64,000 bases of DNA from Cellulomonas sp. SG140. Lineage in GTDB: Bacteria; Actinomycetota; Actinomycetes; Actinomycetales; Cellulomonadaceae. The DNA is taken from NCBI RefSeq assembly GCF_025770785.1, contig NZ_JANZLA010000012.1, positions 1 to 64,000 on the forward strand. The letters run 5' to 3'. Made by a program: the position numbers and the translations under genes. The notes beneath the pieces were generated by a model. That model was not told where the DNA came from, did no database searches, and was given only the letters and a program-made list of their open reading frames with translations. Shown here in pieces: positions 53,604-64,000 of this stretch (position 1 is its first letter; each line of letters opens with the position of its first letter).

Positions 53604-54796
53604 CAGGCCGGCACCGCCGCCCGCAGCGCCCGGCCGGCCGCCCGCGCGCGGTCCACGGCGGCCGGCAGCGCGGCGAGCAGGGCGTCGACGTCCTGCTCCG
53701 TGCTCGTGTGGCCCAGGCTGAACCGCAGCGCCCCGCGGGCGTCGTCCTCGCCGAGCCCCATGGCCAGCAGGACGTGGCTCGGCTGCGGGACCCCGGCCTG
53801 GCACGCGGACCCCGTGGACGCCTCGATCCCCGCCGAGTCCAGCAGGTACAGCAGCGAGTCGCCCTCGCACCCGTCGAAGGTGAAGTGGGCGTTCGCGGGC
53901 AGCCGTCGCGACGCCTCCGCCGGTCCCCGCAGCCGCGCCCCCGCCACACGGTCGAGCACCCCGGCGACCAACCGGTCGCGCAGCGCGCCGACGCGGACCG
54001 CGAGCTCCGGCATCACCGCCACCGCCTCCTGTGCCGCGACCGCGAACGAGGCCACCAGCGGAGCGTGCAGCGTGCCCGACCGCACGCCGCGCTCCTGACC
54101 TCCGCCGTGCAGCACGGGCGTCAGGTCGAGGCCGCGCCGGGCGAGCAGCGCACCGATGCCGCCCGGCCCACCCAGCTTGTGCGCGGTGACGGTCATCGCG
54201 TCGAGCCCCGATCCGGCGAAGTCGACGGGCACCTGGCCCACGGCCTGCACGGCGTCGGCGTGCACGGGGACGCCGTAGCGGTGCGCCAGCGCCACCACCT
54301 CGTCCACCGGCTGCAGTGCACCGACCTCGTTGTTGGCCCGCATCACCGACACGAGCGCCGTCCGGGAGCCGTGCTCCGCCAGCTCGGCCGCGAGCGCCGC
54401 CGTGTCCACCACGCCGTCCCCGTCGACCGGCAGCAGCACCACCTCGGCGCCCGCGTGCTCCGCCATCCAGAACGCCGGGTCGAGCACCGCGTGGTGCTCC
54501 ACGCTGGACACCAGCAGCCGGCGTCGCTCGGGATCGGCGGTGCGCCGCGCCCAGAACAGGCCCTTCACCGCGAGGTTGTCGGCCTCCGTCCCCCCGGAGG
54601 TCAGGACGACCTCGCTGGGTCGGGCGCCCAGGGCGGCTGCGAGCCGCTCGCGACCCTCCTCGACCGTGCGCCGGGCGGCACGGCCGGACCCGTGCAGCGA
54701 GGACGGGTTCCCCGTGCGGGCCAGCTCGGCGGTGAGCGTCTCGACGGCGGCCGGGAGCATCGGTGTGGTGGCCGCGTGGTCGAGGTAGACGCTCAC
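53603..54796 (-). CDS. iscS: Cysteine desulfurase (IscS/NifS family)
   Basis: 397 residues. PLP-dependent enzyme that removes sulfur from cysteine. [13 protein letters not shown] start, [44 protein letters not shown] lysine in [16 protein letters not shown], and the persulfide Cys in [19 protein letters not shown]. It is the likely sulfur donor for MnmA. GTG start with TAGACT (54808-54803) 6 nt upstream and no ribosome site. Confidence 0.95.
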   Translation of the reverse strand: MSVYLDHAATTPMLPAAVETLTAELARTGNPSSLHGSGRAARRTVEEGRERLAAALGARPSEVVLTSGGTEADNLAVKGLFWARRTADPERRRLLVSSVEHHAVLDPAFWMAEHAGAEVVLLPVDGDGVVDTAALAAELAEHGSRTALVSVMRANNEVGALQPVDEVVALAHRYGVPVHADAVQAVGQVPVDFAGSGLDAMTVTAHKLGGPGGIGALLARRGLDLTPVLHGGGQERGVRSGTLHAPLVASFAVAAQEAVAVMPELAVRVGALRDRLVAGVLDRVAGARLRGPAEASRRLPANAHFTFDGCEGDSLLYLLDSAGIEASTGSACQAGVPQPSHVLLAMGLGEDDARGALRFSLGHTSTEQDVDALLAALPAAVDRARAAGRALRAAVPA

Positions 54797-54857
54797 CGTG
54801 CGAGTCTACGAACCGGTGGATGGACGAACCGCCACCGGGACGGGACGGGCTGGCAGT

Positions 54858-55850
54858 ATGACCTCCGTGGGTGCCGACGACGCCATCGCCCTGCCGCTTG
54901 CGTTCAGCGGTCAGCGGCTCGACTGGCGCGACCTGCCGACCCGCGTGCGCCGGGCGATCAGCACCCTGGCCGGCTCGCAGGTGACGGCGGAGATCACGGC
55001 GACGGAGGGCTTCTCCCCCGGCTTCGTGGCGGTGCTGGAGCTGGCGGACGGCGGCGACGTCTTCGTCAAGGCCGTCTCCGCCGAGATCAACCCCTCTTCC
55101 GTCGAGCTGGCGCGCCGCGAGATCGTCGTGGCCTCGGCGCTGCCTCCCGAGGTGCCCGCGCCTCGGCTGCTGTGGTCCGGCGAGGAGGACGGCTGGCTGC
55201 TGCTGGGCTTCGAGTCCGTGCACGGTCGCTCCCCCGAGATGCCGTGGCGGCCCAGCGACCTCGCCTCCGTCCTGGACGCCGTCGACGCGCTCGCGGACGC
55301 GGAGCCGCTGCCGGGGCACGGCCTGCCCCGCACCGACGACCTGCTGGCGGAGGACCTGACCGGCTGGCGCCGGCTGTTCCACGGACCGTCCGCTGACCGC
55401 GCGACGCTGGCGCAGCAGGGACCGGTCACGTTGTGGGCGCTGGAGCACCTCGACGACCTGGTGCGCTGGGAGCAGGACGCGCCGGGCGTCCTCGCCGGTG
55501 ACGGGCTGGTGCACGGCGACCTTCGCGCGGACAACGTGATGATCGACGACCACCACCGCGTGTGGCTGATCGACTGGCCGCACGCCAGCGTCGGGGCGCC
55601 GTGGCTCGACCTGGCCTTCATGCTGCCGTCCGTCGAGCTGCAGGGCGGCGGCGACCCGGCCAGCATCTTCGCGTCCAGGGCGGTGTCGGACGGGGTCAGC
55701 CGCGACGACCTGCGGGCCGGGCTGGCCGGTCTCGCCGGGTACCTCGTCTGGGGGTCGCTGCAGCCCGCACCCGCGGGCGTTCCCAACCTTCGCCCGTTCC
55801 AGGCGGCTCAGGGCGAGGCGACGCTGCGCTGGCTGCGCGACCTGTCCTGA
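54858..55850 (+). CDS. Aminoglycoside phosphotransferase (APH) fold protein
   Basis: 330 residues of the protein-kinase-like APH/choline kinase family. Lysine in [11 protein letters not shown], Brenner motif [15 protein letters not shown] and the metal motif [20 protein letters not shown]. No aminoglycoside specificity can be inferred; small-molecule kinases of this type are common in actinobacteria. ATG 54858 or GTG 54870; divergent from iscS. Confidence 0.87.
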   Translation: MTSVGADDAIALPLAFSGQRLDWRDLPTRVRRAISTLAGSQVTAEITATEGFSPGFVAVLELADGGDVFVKAVSAEINPSSVELARREIVVASALPPEVPAPRLLWSGEEDGWLLLGFESVHGRSPEMPWRPSDLASVLDAVDALADAEPLPGHGLPRTDDLLAEDLTGWRRLFHGPSADRATLAQQGPVTLWALEHLDDLVRWEQDAPGVLAGDGLVHGDLRADNVMIDDHHRVWLIDWPHASVGAPWLDLAFMLPSVELQGGGDPASIFASRAVSDGVSRDDLRAGLAGLAGYLVWGSLQPAPAGVPNLRPFQAAQGEATLRWLRDLS

Positions 55851-55897
55851 CCCGGCCGCCGCGGCCCCGGGTGGCCGTCGTACCCGAGGGCCGGCGG

Positions 55898-56875
55898 TCA
55901 GCCGAGCAGCCGGCGAAGCTCCGCGGTCGCCTGCGGAAGCACCGTGAAGAGGTCTCCGACGACGCCGAAGTCGGCGATCTCGAAGATCGGCGCGTCCGGG
56001 TCGGAGTTCACCGCCACGATCGTGCCGGCGGCCTGCATGCCGCCGCGGTGGTGCACCGCGCCGGACACCCCGGCACCGATGTAGAGCCGCGGCGTCACGG
56101 TGACGCCGGTCTGCCCGATCTGCGCCTCCTTGGCGATCCAGCCCTCGTCCGTCGCCACCCGGGTGGCCCCGACGGCCGCGCCGAGCAGGTCGGCGAGCTC
56201 CTCGATGGGGCCGAAGTCGCCCTCCGTCCCGCGCCCGCCGACCACGACCACCTGCGCACCGGAGAGGTCGGGCCGGTCGGAGGGCGCCCGCTCGGTGCGT
56301 TCCACCAGCTCCACCCGCCGTGCCGCCGGGCTCACCGTCAGCTCGTGCTCGACCACGGCGGGCTCCGTCGGTGCCGCGACCGGCTCCGCGGGAACGGCGT
56401 TGGCCTTCACCGTCACCACGGCGGGCGCCCCGACCACGGAGCACCGGGTGGTCCAGGTCCCCGCGAGCACGGTCTTGCTCGCCACCGGCACGCCGTCCTG
56501 CAGCTGCACCCCGTCCGCATCCGTCACCACGCCGGCGCCGGTGGACGCGGCCAGGTGGGCTGCGACCTCCTTGCCCTCGAACGTCGAGGGGATCAGCACG
56601 AGTCCCGCCCCGGTCGCGCCCAGCACGGCCGTCACCGCCTCGGCGGTGACGGCGCTGAGCGCGGGATCGGCGTCCGGACGCACCACGTGCACCGCCGCGA
56701 CACCGTGGGCAGCGAGGACCGCCAGCGCGTCGGGGCCCGGTCGGTCGCCCACCCAGGCGCCGAGCACGCCGCCGTCACCGGCCAGCGGGCGGGCGAGCGT
56801 CACCAGCTCCGCCGCCGAGGGTCGGAGCACGCCGTCGGCGGCGTGGTCGAGCAGCACCAGCACGGGGGAAGTCAT
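55898..56875 (-). CDS. etfA: Electron transfer flavoprotein subunit alpha
   Basis: 325 residues. FAD-binding C-terminal domain: [80 protein letters not shown]-terminal domain about 1-180. With EtfB it takes electrons from acyl-CoA dehydrogenases. 20 nt downstream of etfB. Confidence 0.96.
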   Translation of the reverse strand: MTSPVLVLLDHAADGVLRPSAAELVTLARPLAGDGGVLGAWVGDRPGPDALAVLAAHGVAAVHVVRPDADPALSAVTAEAVTAVLGATGAGLVLIPSTFEGKEVAAHLAASTGAGVVTDADGVQLQDGVPVASKTVLAGTWTTRCSVVGAPAVVTVKANAVPAEPVAAPTEPAVVEHELTVSPAARRVELVERTERAPSDRPDLSGAQVVVVGGRGTEGDFGPIEELADLLGAAVGATRVATDEGWIAKEAQIGQTGVTVTPRLYIGAGVSGAVHHRGGMQAAGTIVAVNSDPDAPIFEIADFGVVGDLFTVLPQATAELRRLLG

Positions 56876-56895
56876 CGCAGGTCCTCGGGTCCGGG

Positions 56896-57693
56896 TCAGA
56901 CGAGCTTGTTCTCGACGAGGTAGGCCGCCAGGCGCACGCCGGCGTCCCCGCCGTCGGTCACCAGGACACGGTCCTCACGGGGTGGCCGCTCCGCAGCCTC
57001 GACCACCGCGGTCCGGGCCCCCGCCGCACCGACCTGGTCGGCCGCGATCCCGAGATCGGCCAGCGTCCACGTCGTCACCACCTTCTTGCGGGCGGCCATG
57101 ATGCCCTTGAAACCGGGGTACCGGGGCTCGTTGGCGCTGTCGGTCACCGAGACGACGGCCGGCAGCGGTGCGCGCAGCAGCTCGACCGCGTGGTCCAGCT
57201 CGCGGCGGATCGTCACCGTGCCCGCCGTCTCGTCCACCATCACCTCGGTCGCCAAGGTCAACGCGGGCAGCTCGAGCAGGTCCGCCAGCACGGTCGGCAC
57301 CAGGGACGTCAGGCCGTCGAGGGCTGCCATGCCGGTGAGCACCAGGTCCACCGGCTGCTGCTCGGACAGCCGGCGCACCGCGGCCGCGAGCACGCGGGCC
57401 GTGCTGACGGCATCCGAGCCGGCGATCGCGTCGTCGACGACGTGGACCGCCTCGTCGGCCCCCATCTGCAGGCCCCGGCGCACGGCGTCGACGGCGTCGT
57501 CCGGACCGACGGTCAGCACGACCACCTCTCCGTCCTCCGCCTCCTCGACCAGGGTGAGCGCGGCCTCGACGGCGTTCTCGTCCAGCTCGTTCAGCGTCCC
57601 GTCACCGCCGTCCCGGACCATGCGGCCATCGGGTCCGAGGGAACGCTCGGACTGGATGTCCGGCACGTGCTTCACGGCGACGAGGATCCTCAC
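56896..57693 (-). CDS. etfB: Electron transfer flavoprotein subunit beta
   Basis: 265 residues, starting RILVAVKHVPD. It has the AMP-binding fold, NELDENAVEAALTLVEEA and the RGLQMGADEAVHVVDD, then ELPALTLATEVMVDE with a C-terminal SANEPRYPGFKGIMAARKK (EtfB signature). GTG 57693 with TAACGT (57706-57701) 7 nt upstream, likely leaderless. Forms the etfB-etfA operon. Confidence 0.96.
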   Translation of the reverse strand: MRILVAVKHVPDIQSERSLGPDGRMVRDGGDGTLNELDENAVEAALTLVEEAEDGEVVVLTVGPDDAVDAVRRGLQMGADEAVHVVDDAIAGSDAVSTARVLAAAVRRLSEQQPVDLVLTGMAALDGLTSLVPTVLADLLELPALTLATEVMVDETAGTVTIRRELDHAVELLRAPLPAVVSVTDSANEPRYPGFKGIMAARKKVVTTWTLADLGIAADQVGAAGARTAVVEAAERPPREDRVLVTDGGDAGVRLAAYLVENKLV

Positions 57694-57813
57694 GGCCGGA
57701 ACGTTACCCGGCGTCCCCGGCGCGGTCCCGAGGCGTCCGCTGCTCGTCGCATGCCGCAAGGACCGACGGTCCCAGGCGAGGCGTGTGCGGGCTCCCGCCG
57801 GCGGGCGGTGACA

Positions 57814-60003
57814 ATGGGTCGCGTGAGCTCCCCGTCCCGACGACCGCCACGCCTCGGCGTGCACGTCGTCGACGACGGCATCGACGTCGCCGTGCTGGCC
57901 CCCCACGCCGACGCGATCGACCTGTGCCTGCTCGACGAGGGCGGCGAACGCCGCGTCCGGCTCGACGGTCCGTCGCTCGGCGTCTTCAGCGCTCACGTCC
58001 CCGGTGTGCAACCGGGCCAGCGGTACGGCTTCCGCGCCCATGGGCCGTGGGAGCCCTCCTACGGCCTGCGGTACAACCCGGCGAAGCTGCTGGTCGACCC
58101 CTACGCGCGCGGTCTGGTCGGCACGCTCGGCTACGGCCCGGCCACCTACGGTCACGTGGTCGACGACCAGCTCCGTGGAGACCCGCACGGTGCGGCGGAC
58201 GGCCGCGACTCCGCCGCGCACGTCCCGCATGCCGTCGTCGTGGACACCCGCGACCTCGCCGGCCCCGACCCGGCCACCAACCGCCCCTGGACGCCCTGGC
58301 GCGACACCGTCGTGTACGAGGCGCACGTCAAGGGCCTCACCGCGCTGGCCGAGCACGTGCCGCCCGAGCTGCGCGGGACCTACGCGGGGCTGGCGCACCC
58401 GACGGTCATCGAGCACCTGGTGCGGCTCGGGGTGACCGCCGTCGAGCTTCTCCCGGTGCACGCGCACGCCTCGGAGCCGCACCTCGTCCGGCGGGGCCTG
58501 ACCAACTACTGGGGCTACAACACCCTCGGCTTCTTCGCACCGCACGCCGCGTACGCCACCGAGCTGGCCCGGCGGCTGGGACCGGCGGCCGTCCTCGCCG
58601 AGCTCCGCACCGCTGTGCACGCCCTCCACGACGCGGGTCTCGAGGTGCTGCTCGACGTCGTCTACAACCACACCTGCGAGGGCGGGGCCGACGGCCAGCA
58701 CCTGTCCTGGCGCGGTCTGGACAACGCCGTGTACTACGCCCACGACGGCAACATCCCGGCGGGGATGGTCGACGTCACCGGCTGCGGCAACACCCTGGAC
58801 TTCCGGCGTCCCGAGGTGGTCGCCCTGACGATGGACTCGCTGCGGTACTGGGCCGACGTGGTAGGGGTCGACGGCTTCCGGTTCGACCTCGCGGTCACGC
58901 TGGGGCGCGGGACGCAGGGATTCACCCCGGACCACCCGTTGCTCGTCGCCGCCTCGACCGACCCGTCGCTGCACGCGCTCAAGCGGATCGCCGAGCCGTG
59001 GGACATCGGGCCCGGCGGCTGGCGAACAGGCCAGTTCCCGCCACCGTTCGGCGAGTGGAACGACCGGTTCCGCAACGCCGTCCGCTCCTTCTGGCTGGCC
59101 GACCCGGGCCGCGCCGCGCACGGCCTGCCGGGCCATCGTGTCCGCGAGGTCGCCACGCGCCTGTCCGGCTCCGTCGACCTGTTCGGCAACGGCACGCCGC
59201 CGCTGGCTCGCACGCCCACCGCTTCGGTCAACTTCCTGACGGCGCACGACGGCTTCACGCTCGCGGACCTCGTCGCCTACGAGCACAAGCACAACGCCGC
59301 GAACGGCGAGCAGAACCGCGACGGCAGCGACGACAACCGGTCCTGGAACCACGGCGTCGAGGGGCCGGTGCCGCCCGACTCACCGGGTGCCGACGTGCTC
59401 CCCCTGCGGCGACGCTCGATCCGCAACCTGCTCGGCACGCTGGTGCTCGCGGCCGGCACACCGATGATCACGGCCGGCGACGAGCTGGGCCGCACCCAGC
59501 GCGGCAACAACAACGCCTACTGCCAGGACTCCGAGCTGTCGTGGATGTCCTGGAAGCTGCCGCCCTGGCGACGCAACCTGCTCGAGACCGCCCGCCACCT
59601 GCTGGCCCTGCGCCGCGCCCACCCCGCGCTCCGGGCCACCGGCTTCTACACGGGTGAGCCGGCCGACGACGGCGAGGCGCCGGACCTGGCCTGGTTCGGC
59701 CCCGACGGAGCGCCGTTCGACCACGCCCGCTGGCACGACGCGTCGATCCGCACGTTCCAGATGGTCCGCACGACGGCCGCTCCCGAGTCCGACTCCGTCC
59801 TCGTCGTCGTCAACGGCGCCCTGGACCAGCTGGCGGTGCGGCTGCCGCCCGACCACGTCGCGCGGTGGCAGCTGGCGTGGGACTCGGTGTGGGAGCACCC
59901 CCGCGAGGAGCGCCTGACGGCGATCGCGGGCGGTCTGCACGCGAGCGTGGGCGAGAGCGTGGTCCTCGAGCCGCTGAGCATGCGCGTCTACGTCCGCGCC
60001 TGA
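57814..60003 (+). CDS. glgX: Glycogen debranching enzyme (isoamylase type)
   Basis: 729 residues, GH13 subfamily 11. N-terminal CBM48-like domain (about 10-150) with YGFRAHGPWEPSYGLRYNP; barrel motifs DVVYNHTCEG, VDGFRFDLAV (nucleophile), IAEPWDIG (acid/base) and LTAHDGFTLADLV; then GDELGRTQRGNNNAYCQD. It cuts alpha-1,6 branches of glycogen. ATG 57814 is the first start; GTG 57823 (VSSPSRRP) is possible because GACAAT ends 7 nt before it, fitting a leaderless mRNA. Confidence 0.95.
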   Translation: MGRVSSPSRRPPRLGVHVVDDGIDVAVLAPHADAIDLCLLDEGGERRVRLDGPSLGVFSAHVPGVQPGQRYGFRAHGPWEPSYGLRYNPAKLLVDPYARGLVGTLGYGPATYGHVVDDQLRGDPHGAADGRDSAAHVPHAVVVDTRDLAGPDPATNRPWTPWRDTVVYEAHVKGLTALAEHVPPELRGTYAGLAHPTVIEHLVRLGVTAVELLPVHAHASEPHLVRRGLTNYWGYNTLGFFAPHAAYATELARRLGPAAVLAELRTAVHALHDAGLEVLLDVVYNHTCEGGADGQHLSWRGLDNAVYYAHDGNIPAGMVDVTGCGNTLDFRRPEVVALTMDSLRYWADVVGVDGFRFDLAVTLGRGTQGFTPDHPLLVAASTDPSLHALKRIAEPWDIGPGGWRTGQFPPPFGEWNDRFRNAVRSFWLADPGRAAHGLPGHRVREVATRLSGSVDLFGNGTPPLARTPTASVNFLTAHDGFTLADLVAYEHKHNAANGEQNRDGSDDNRSWNHGVEGPVPPDSPGADVLPLRRRSIRNLLGTLVLAAGTPMITAGDELGRTQRGNNNAYCQDSELSWMSWKLPPWRRNLLETARHLLALRRAHPALRATGFYTGEPADDGEAPDLAWFGPDGAPFDHARWHDASIRTFQMVRTTAAPESDSVLVVVNGALDQLAVRLPPDHVARWQLAWDSVWEHPREERLTAIAGGLHASVGESVVLEPLSMRVYVRA

Positions 60004-60139
60004 GCGGTACCACCACCCACCTGCGCCCCGCCGGCCGCGCTGCCGCTCCGGGGCACCGGGGCACCCCCTGACCAGGACACGCGTCCAGCGACGTCCCGTG
60101 CGGATGCCCACCTGCGGCGCGGGCGGATAGGTTCGGACC

Positions 60140-62301
60140 GTGCGACCGTCGTCGTCCCCGTCCCCCCGTCCGCAGCCCGAGCCCACGGTGGCGCGCGGGG
60201 TCCCCGCAACCCCTGCGGCCGCTCCGGCGCGCCGTGCGACCGCCTCGAGCGCGCCTGCACGGCACGCCACGGTGGACGCGGTCCCGGCGGTGCCGCCCGA
60301 CGAGCCACCCGTCCGCATCGGGCGCATCCCGGTGCTGGACGTGGCGCCGGTCGCGGAGGAGGGCCGGTTCCCGGCGAAGGCGGTGGTCGGCGAGGCCGTC
60401 CCGGTCCAGGCGACCGTCTTCCGCGAGGGCCACGACGCGTTCGGCGCCACAGTCGTGCTGATCCGGCCGGACGGCGAGGTGCACCAGCGGGTCCGCATGA
60501 CGGAGGTGCTCAAGGGGCTCGACCGGTACGAGGCCCGGGTCGTCCCGGACGCCACGGGCGACTGGTCGTTCCGGGTCGAGGGCTGGTCGGACCCGTACGG
60601 CACGTGGGCCCACGACGCAGGGATCAAGGTGCCGGCCGGCATCGACGCCGAGCTGATGCTCACCGAGGGCGCACGGGTGCTGACGCGCGCCGCCGAGCGC
60701 ACCGGGGCGGACGCGATGCCCGAGCAGGACGCGGTGGTGGTGCAGGACGCCGCGGCGGCCCTGCGGGACCGCGAGCGCCCCGCCGACGAGCGCCTCGGTG
60801 TCGCGCTGTCCGACGCCGTCCGGGACGCGCTCGCCCGTACGCCGCTGCGCGACCTCGTCTCGCCGTCCGCCGACTACCCGCTCGTCGTGCACCGCCAGCT
60901 CGCCCTGGCCGGCTCGTGGTACGAGCTGTTCCCCCGGTCCCACGGCGCGCACGTCGACCCGGAGACCGGGCGCTGGGTCTCGGGGACGCTCCGCACCGCC
61001 GCCGAGCAGCTGCCGCGCATCGCCTCGATGGGATTCGACGTCGTCTACCTCACGCCGATCCACCCGATCGGCACGACGTTCCGCAAGGGCCGCAACAACA
61101 CGCTCGTCGCCGAGCCCGGCGACCCGGGCTCCCCCTACGCGATCGGCTCGGCCGCCGGTGGTCACGACGCGATCGAGCCGAGCCTGGGGACGTTCGACGA
61201 CTTCGACGCCTTCGTGGCATCCGCCCTAGGGCTCGGCCTCGAGGTGGCCCTGGACCTCGCCCTGCAGTGCTCGCCGGACCACCCGTGGGTCCGCGAGCAC
61301 CCGGAGTGGTTCACCACGCGGGCCGACGGCTCGATCGCCTACGCCGAGAACCCGCCCAAGAAGTACCAGGACATCTACCCGCTCAACTTCGACAACGACC
61401 CCGAGGGGATCTACGCCGAGATCCACCGCGTCGTGGAGCTGTGGATCAGCCACGGGGTCACGGCGTTCCGCGTGGACAACCCGCACACCAAGCCGCTGCG
61501 GTTCTGGGAGCGGCTGCTCGCGGAGGTGGCCCGGGACCATCCGGACGTGATCTTCCTGGCGGAGGCCTTCACCAGGCCGGCGATGATGCTGGCGCTCGCC
61601 AAGGTCGGGTTCCACCAGTCGTACACGTACTTCTCCTGGCGCAACACGAAGGAGGAGCTGGAGGAGTACATCGCCACCGTCGCGGGCCCGGACGGCGCGT
61701 GGATGCGCCCCAGCTTCTGGCCGACGACGCACGACATCCTCCCCCCGTACCTGCAGGCCACCGGTCTGGGCGGGTTCGCCGTCCGGGCGGTGCTGGCCGC
61801 GACGGGCTCGCCGACGTGGGGCATCTACTCCGGCTACGAGCTCGTCGAGCACATCCCGCGTCCGGGCGTCGAGGAGCAGATCGACAACGAGAAGTACGAG
61901 TTCCGCCCCCGCGACTGGTCGCAGGCGGACCGCTACGGCATCGCGCTGCTGATCGGCCGGCTGAACGCGGTGCGGCGCGCCCACCCGGCGCTCCAGCAGC
62001 TGCGTGACGTGCGCGTGCACCCGACGACGGACGACGCCCTGGTCTGCTTCTCCCGCCACGTCGCGGCGGAGGACTCCGCGACCGGTGTGGCGGACACGGT
62101 GGTGGTCGTCGTGAACCTCGACCCGTTCCACCCGCGGGAAGGCATGGTCCTGCTGGACCTGGAGGCGCTCGGGCTGCCTGCGCTCGGCCCGGTCCGAGCG
62201 CACGACCTGCTGACCGATGCCACGTTCTGGTGGGGCCCCGAGGCGTTCGTCCGGCTCGACCCGACCGTCAGCTGCGCCCACGTGGTGCACGTGGACGTGC
62301 C

Positions 62302-62305
<4 letters not shown>
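60140..62305 (+). CDS. glgE: Alpha-1,4-glucan:maltose-1-phosphate maltosyltransferase
   Basis: 721 residues, GH13 subfamily 3. Extends glucans from maltose-1-phosphate. An Ala/Pro-rich 55-residue N-terminus precedes IGRIPVLDVAPVAEEGRFPA. Typical: YLTPIHPIGTTFRKGRNNT, the nucleophile Asp in GVTAFRVDNPHTKPLRFW, acid/base Glu in IFLAEAFTRP and WPTTHDILPPYL. GTG 60140 with TAGGTT (60128-60133) 6 nt upstream; no ribosome site. Overlaps treS (GTGA). Confidence 0.96.

Positions 62306-64000
<1,695 letters not shown>

Noticed and set aside
53604-56444. Long in-frame extension upstream of mnmA
   Set aside because: Runs through the cysteine desulfurase gene, the antisense of the APH-like gene and part of etfA, with low-complexity sequence; mnmA starts at 53603.
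57694-59352. Long in-frame extension upstream of etfB
   Set aside because: Antisense to glgX; the family start RILVAVKHVPD is at 57693.

Overview
The window is a GC-rich (clearly above 70 percent by eye), gene-dense chromosomal segment of an actinobacterium. The actinobacterial hallmarks are a one-chain 2-oxoglutarate decarboxylase/dehydrogenase (Kgd), a zinc anti-sigma factor of the RsrA/mycothiol type beside its sigma factor, the 24-residue ribosomal protein bL37, GatCAB plus GltX for indirect tRNA amidation, and the GlgX/GlgE/TreS alpha-glucan genes. Gene order resembles that known from Mycobacterium tuberculosis (etfB-etfA-iscS-mnmA-metE-like-ligA-gatCA-gatB, ilvBNC-leuB-gltX, and the sigH/aroA/rsgA block). 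Gene content and GC point to Micrococcales, most likely Cellulomonas or a relative; this assignment is inference. I see no prophage, IS element, CRISPR array, tRNA or rRNA.

Layout. 1-4253: 3' part of kgd and a GDSL-like protein whose catalytic residues are replaced. 4257-5731: PadR/DUF4097 pair behind a dyad operator. 5845-8396: pilT, bL37, and rsrA/sigR with a sigma-R-type autoregulatory promoter. 8456-12374: DoxX-like protein, aroA-rsgA-hisN. 12409-16864 (minus): methyltransferase, FAH-family protein, rnhA, gltX, HAD phosphatase. 16959-21782 (plus): DUF3516 helicase, YbaK, YggS, SRPBCC/MarR pair. 21809-37209 (minus): lipoate ligase, then a branched-chain amino-acid block (cimA, ilvE, leuB, ilvC, ilvH, ilvB, and two ilvD of different iron-sulfur classes) interrupted by an ASCH protein and a GH13 alpha-glucosidase. 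37396-43743: TetR-GAPDH pair, SDR/TetR divergent pair, photolyase, D-2-hydroxyacid dehydrogenase, GNAT. 43859-54796 (minus): gatB, gatA, gatC, a conserved hypothetical, a double GNAT protein, ligA, a MetE-like protein, mnmA and a cysteine desulfurase. 54858-57693: phosphotransferase-fold protein, etfA, etfB. 57814-64000 (plus): glgX, glgE, treS (cut by the window end).

The genes are mostly housekeeping. The most interesting content is regulatory. cimA and ilvB each have a short leader peptide rich in Leu/Ile/Val codons followed by an intrinsic terminator, so ribosome-mediated attenuation by branched-chain amino acids is likely; I know of precedent for ilvB but not for cimA. Many genes have a TANNNT -10 element only 6 to 8 nt before the start codon and no Shine-Dalgarno sequence, suggesting widespread leaderless mRNAs. 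Several local regulators (PadR, two TetR, MarR) sit beside clear inverted-repeat operators.
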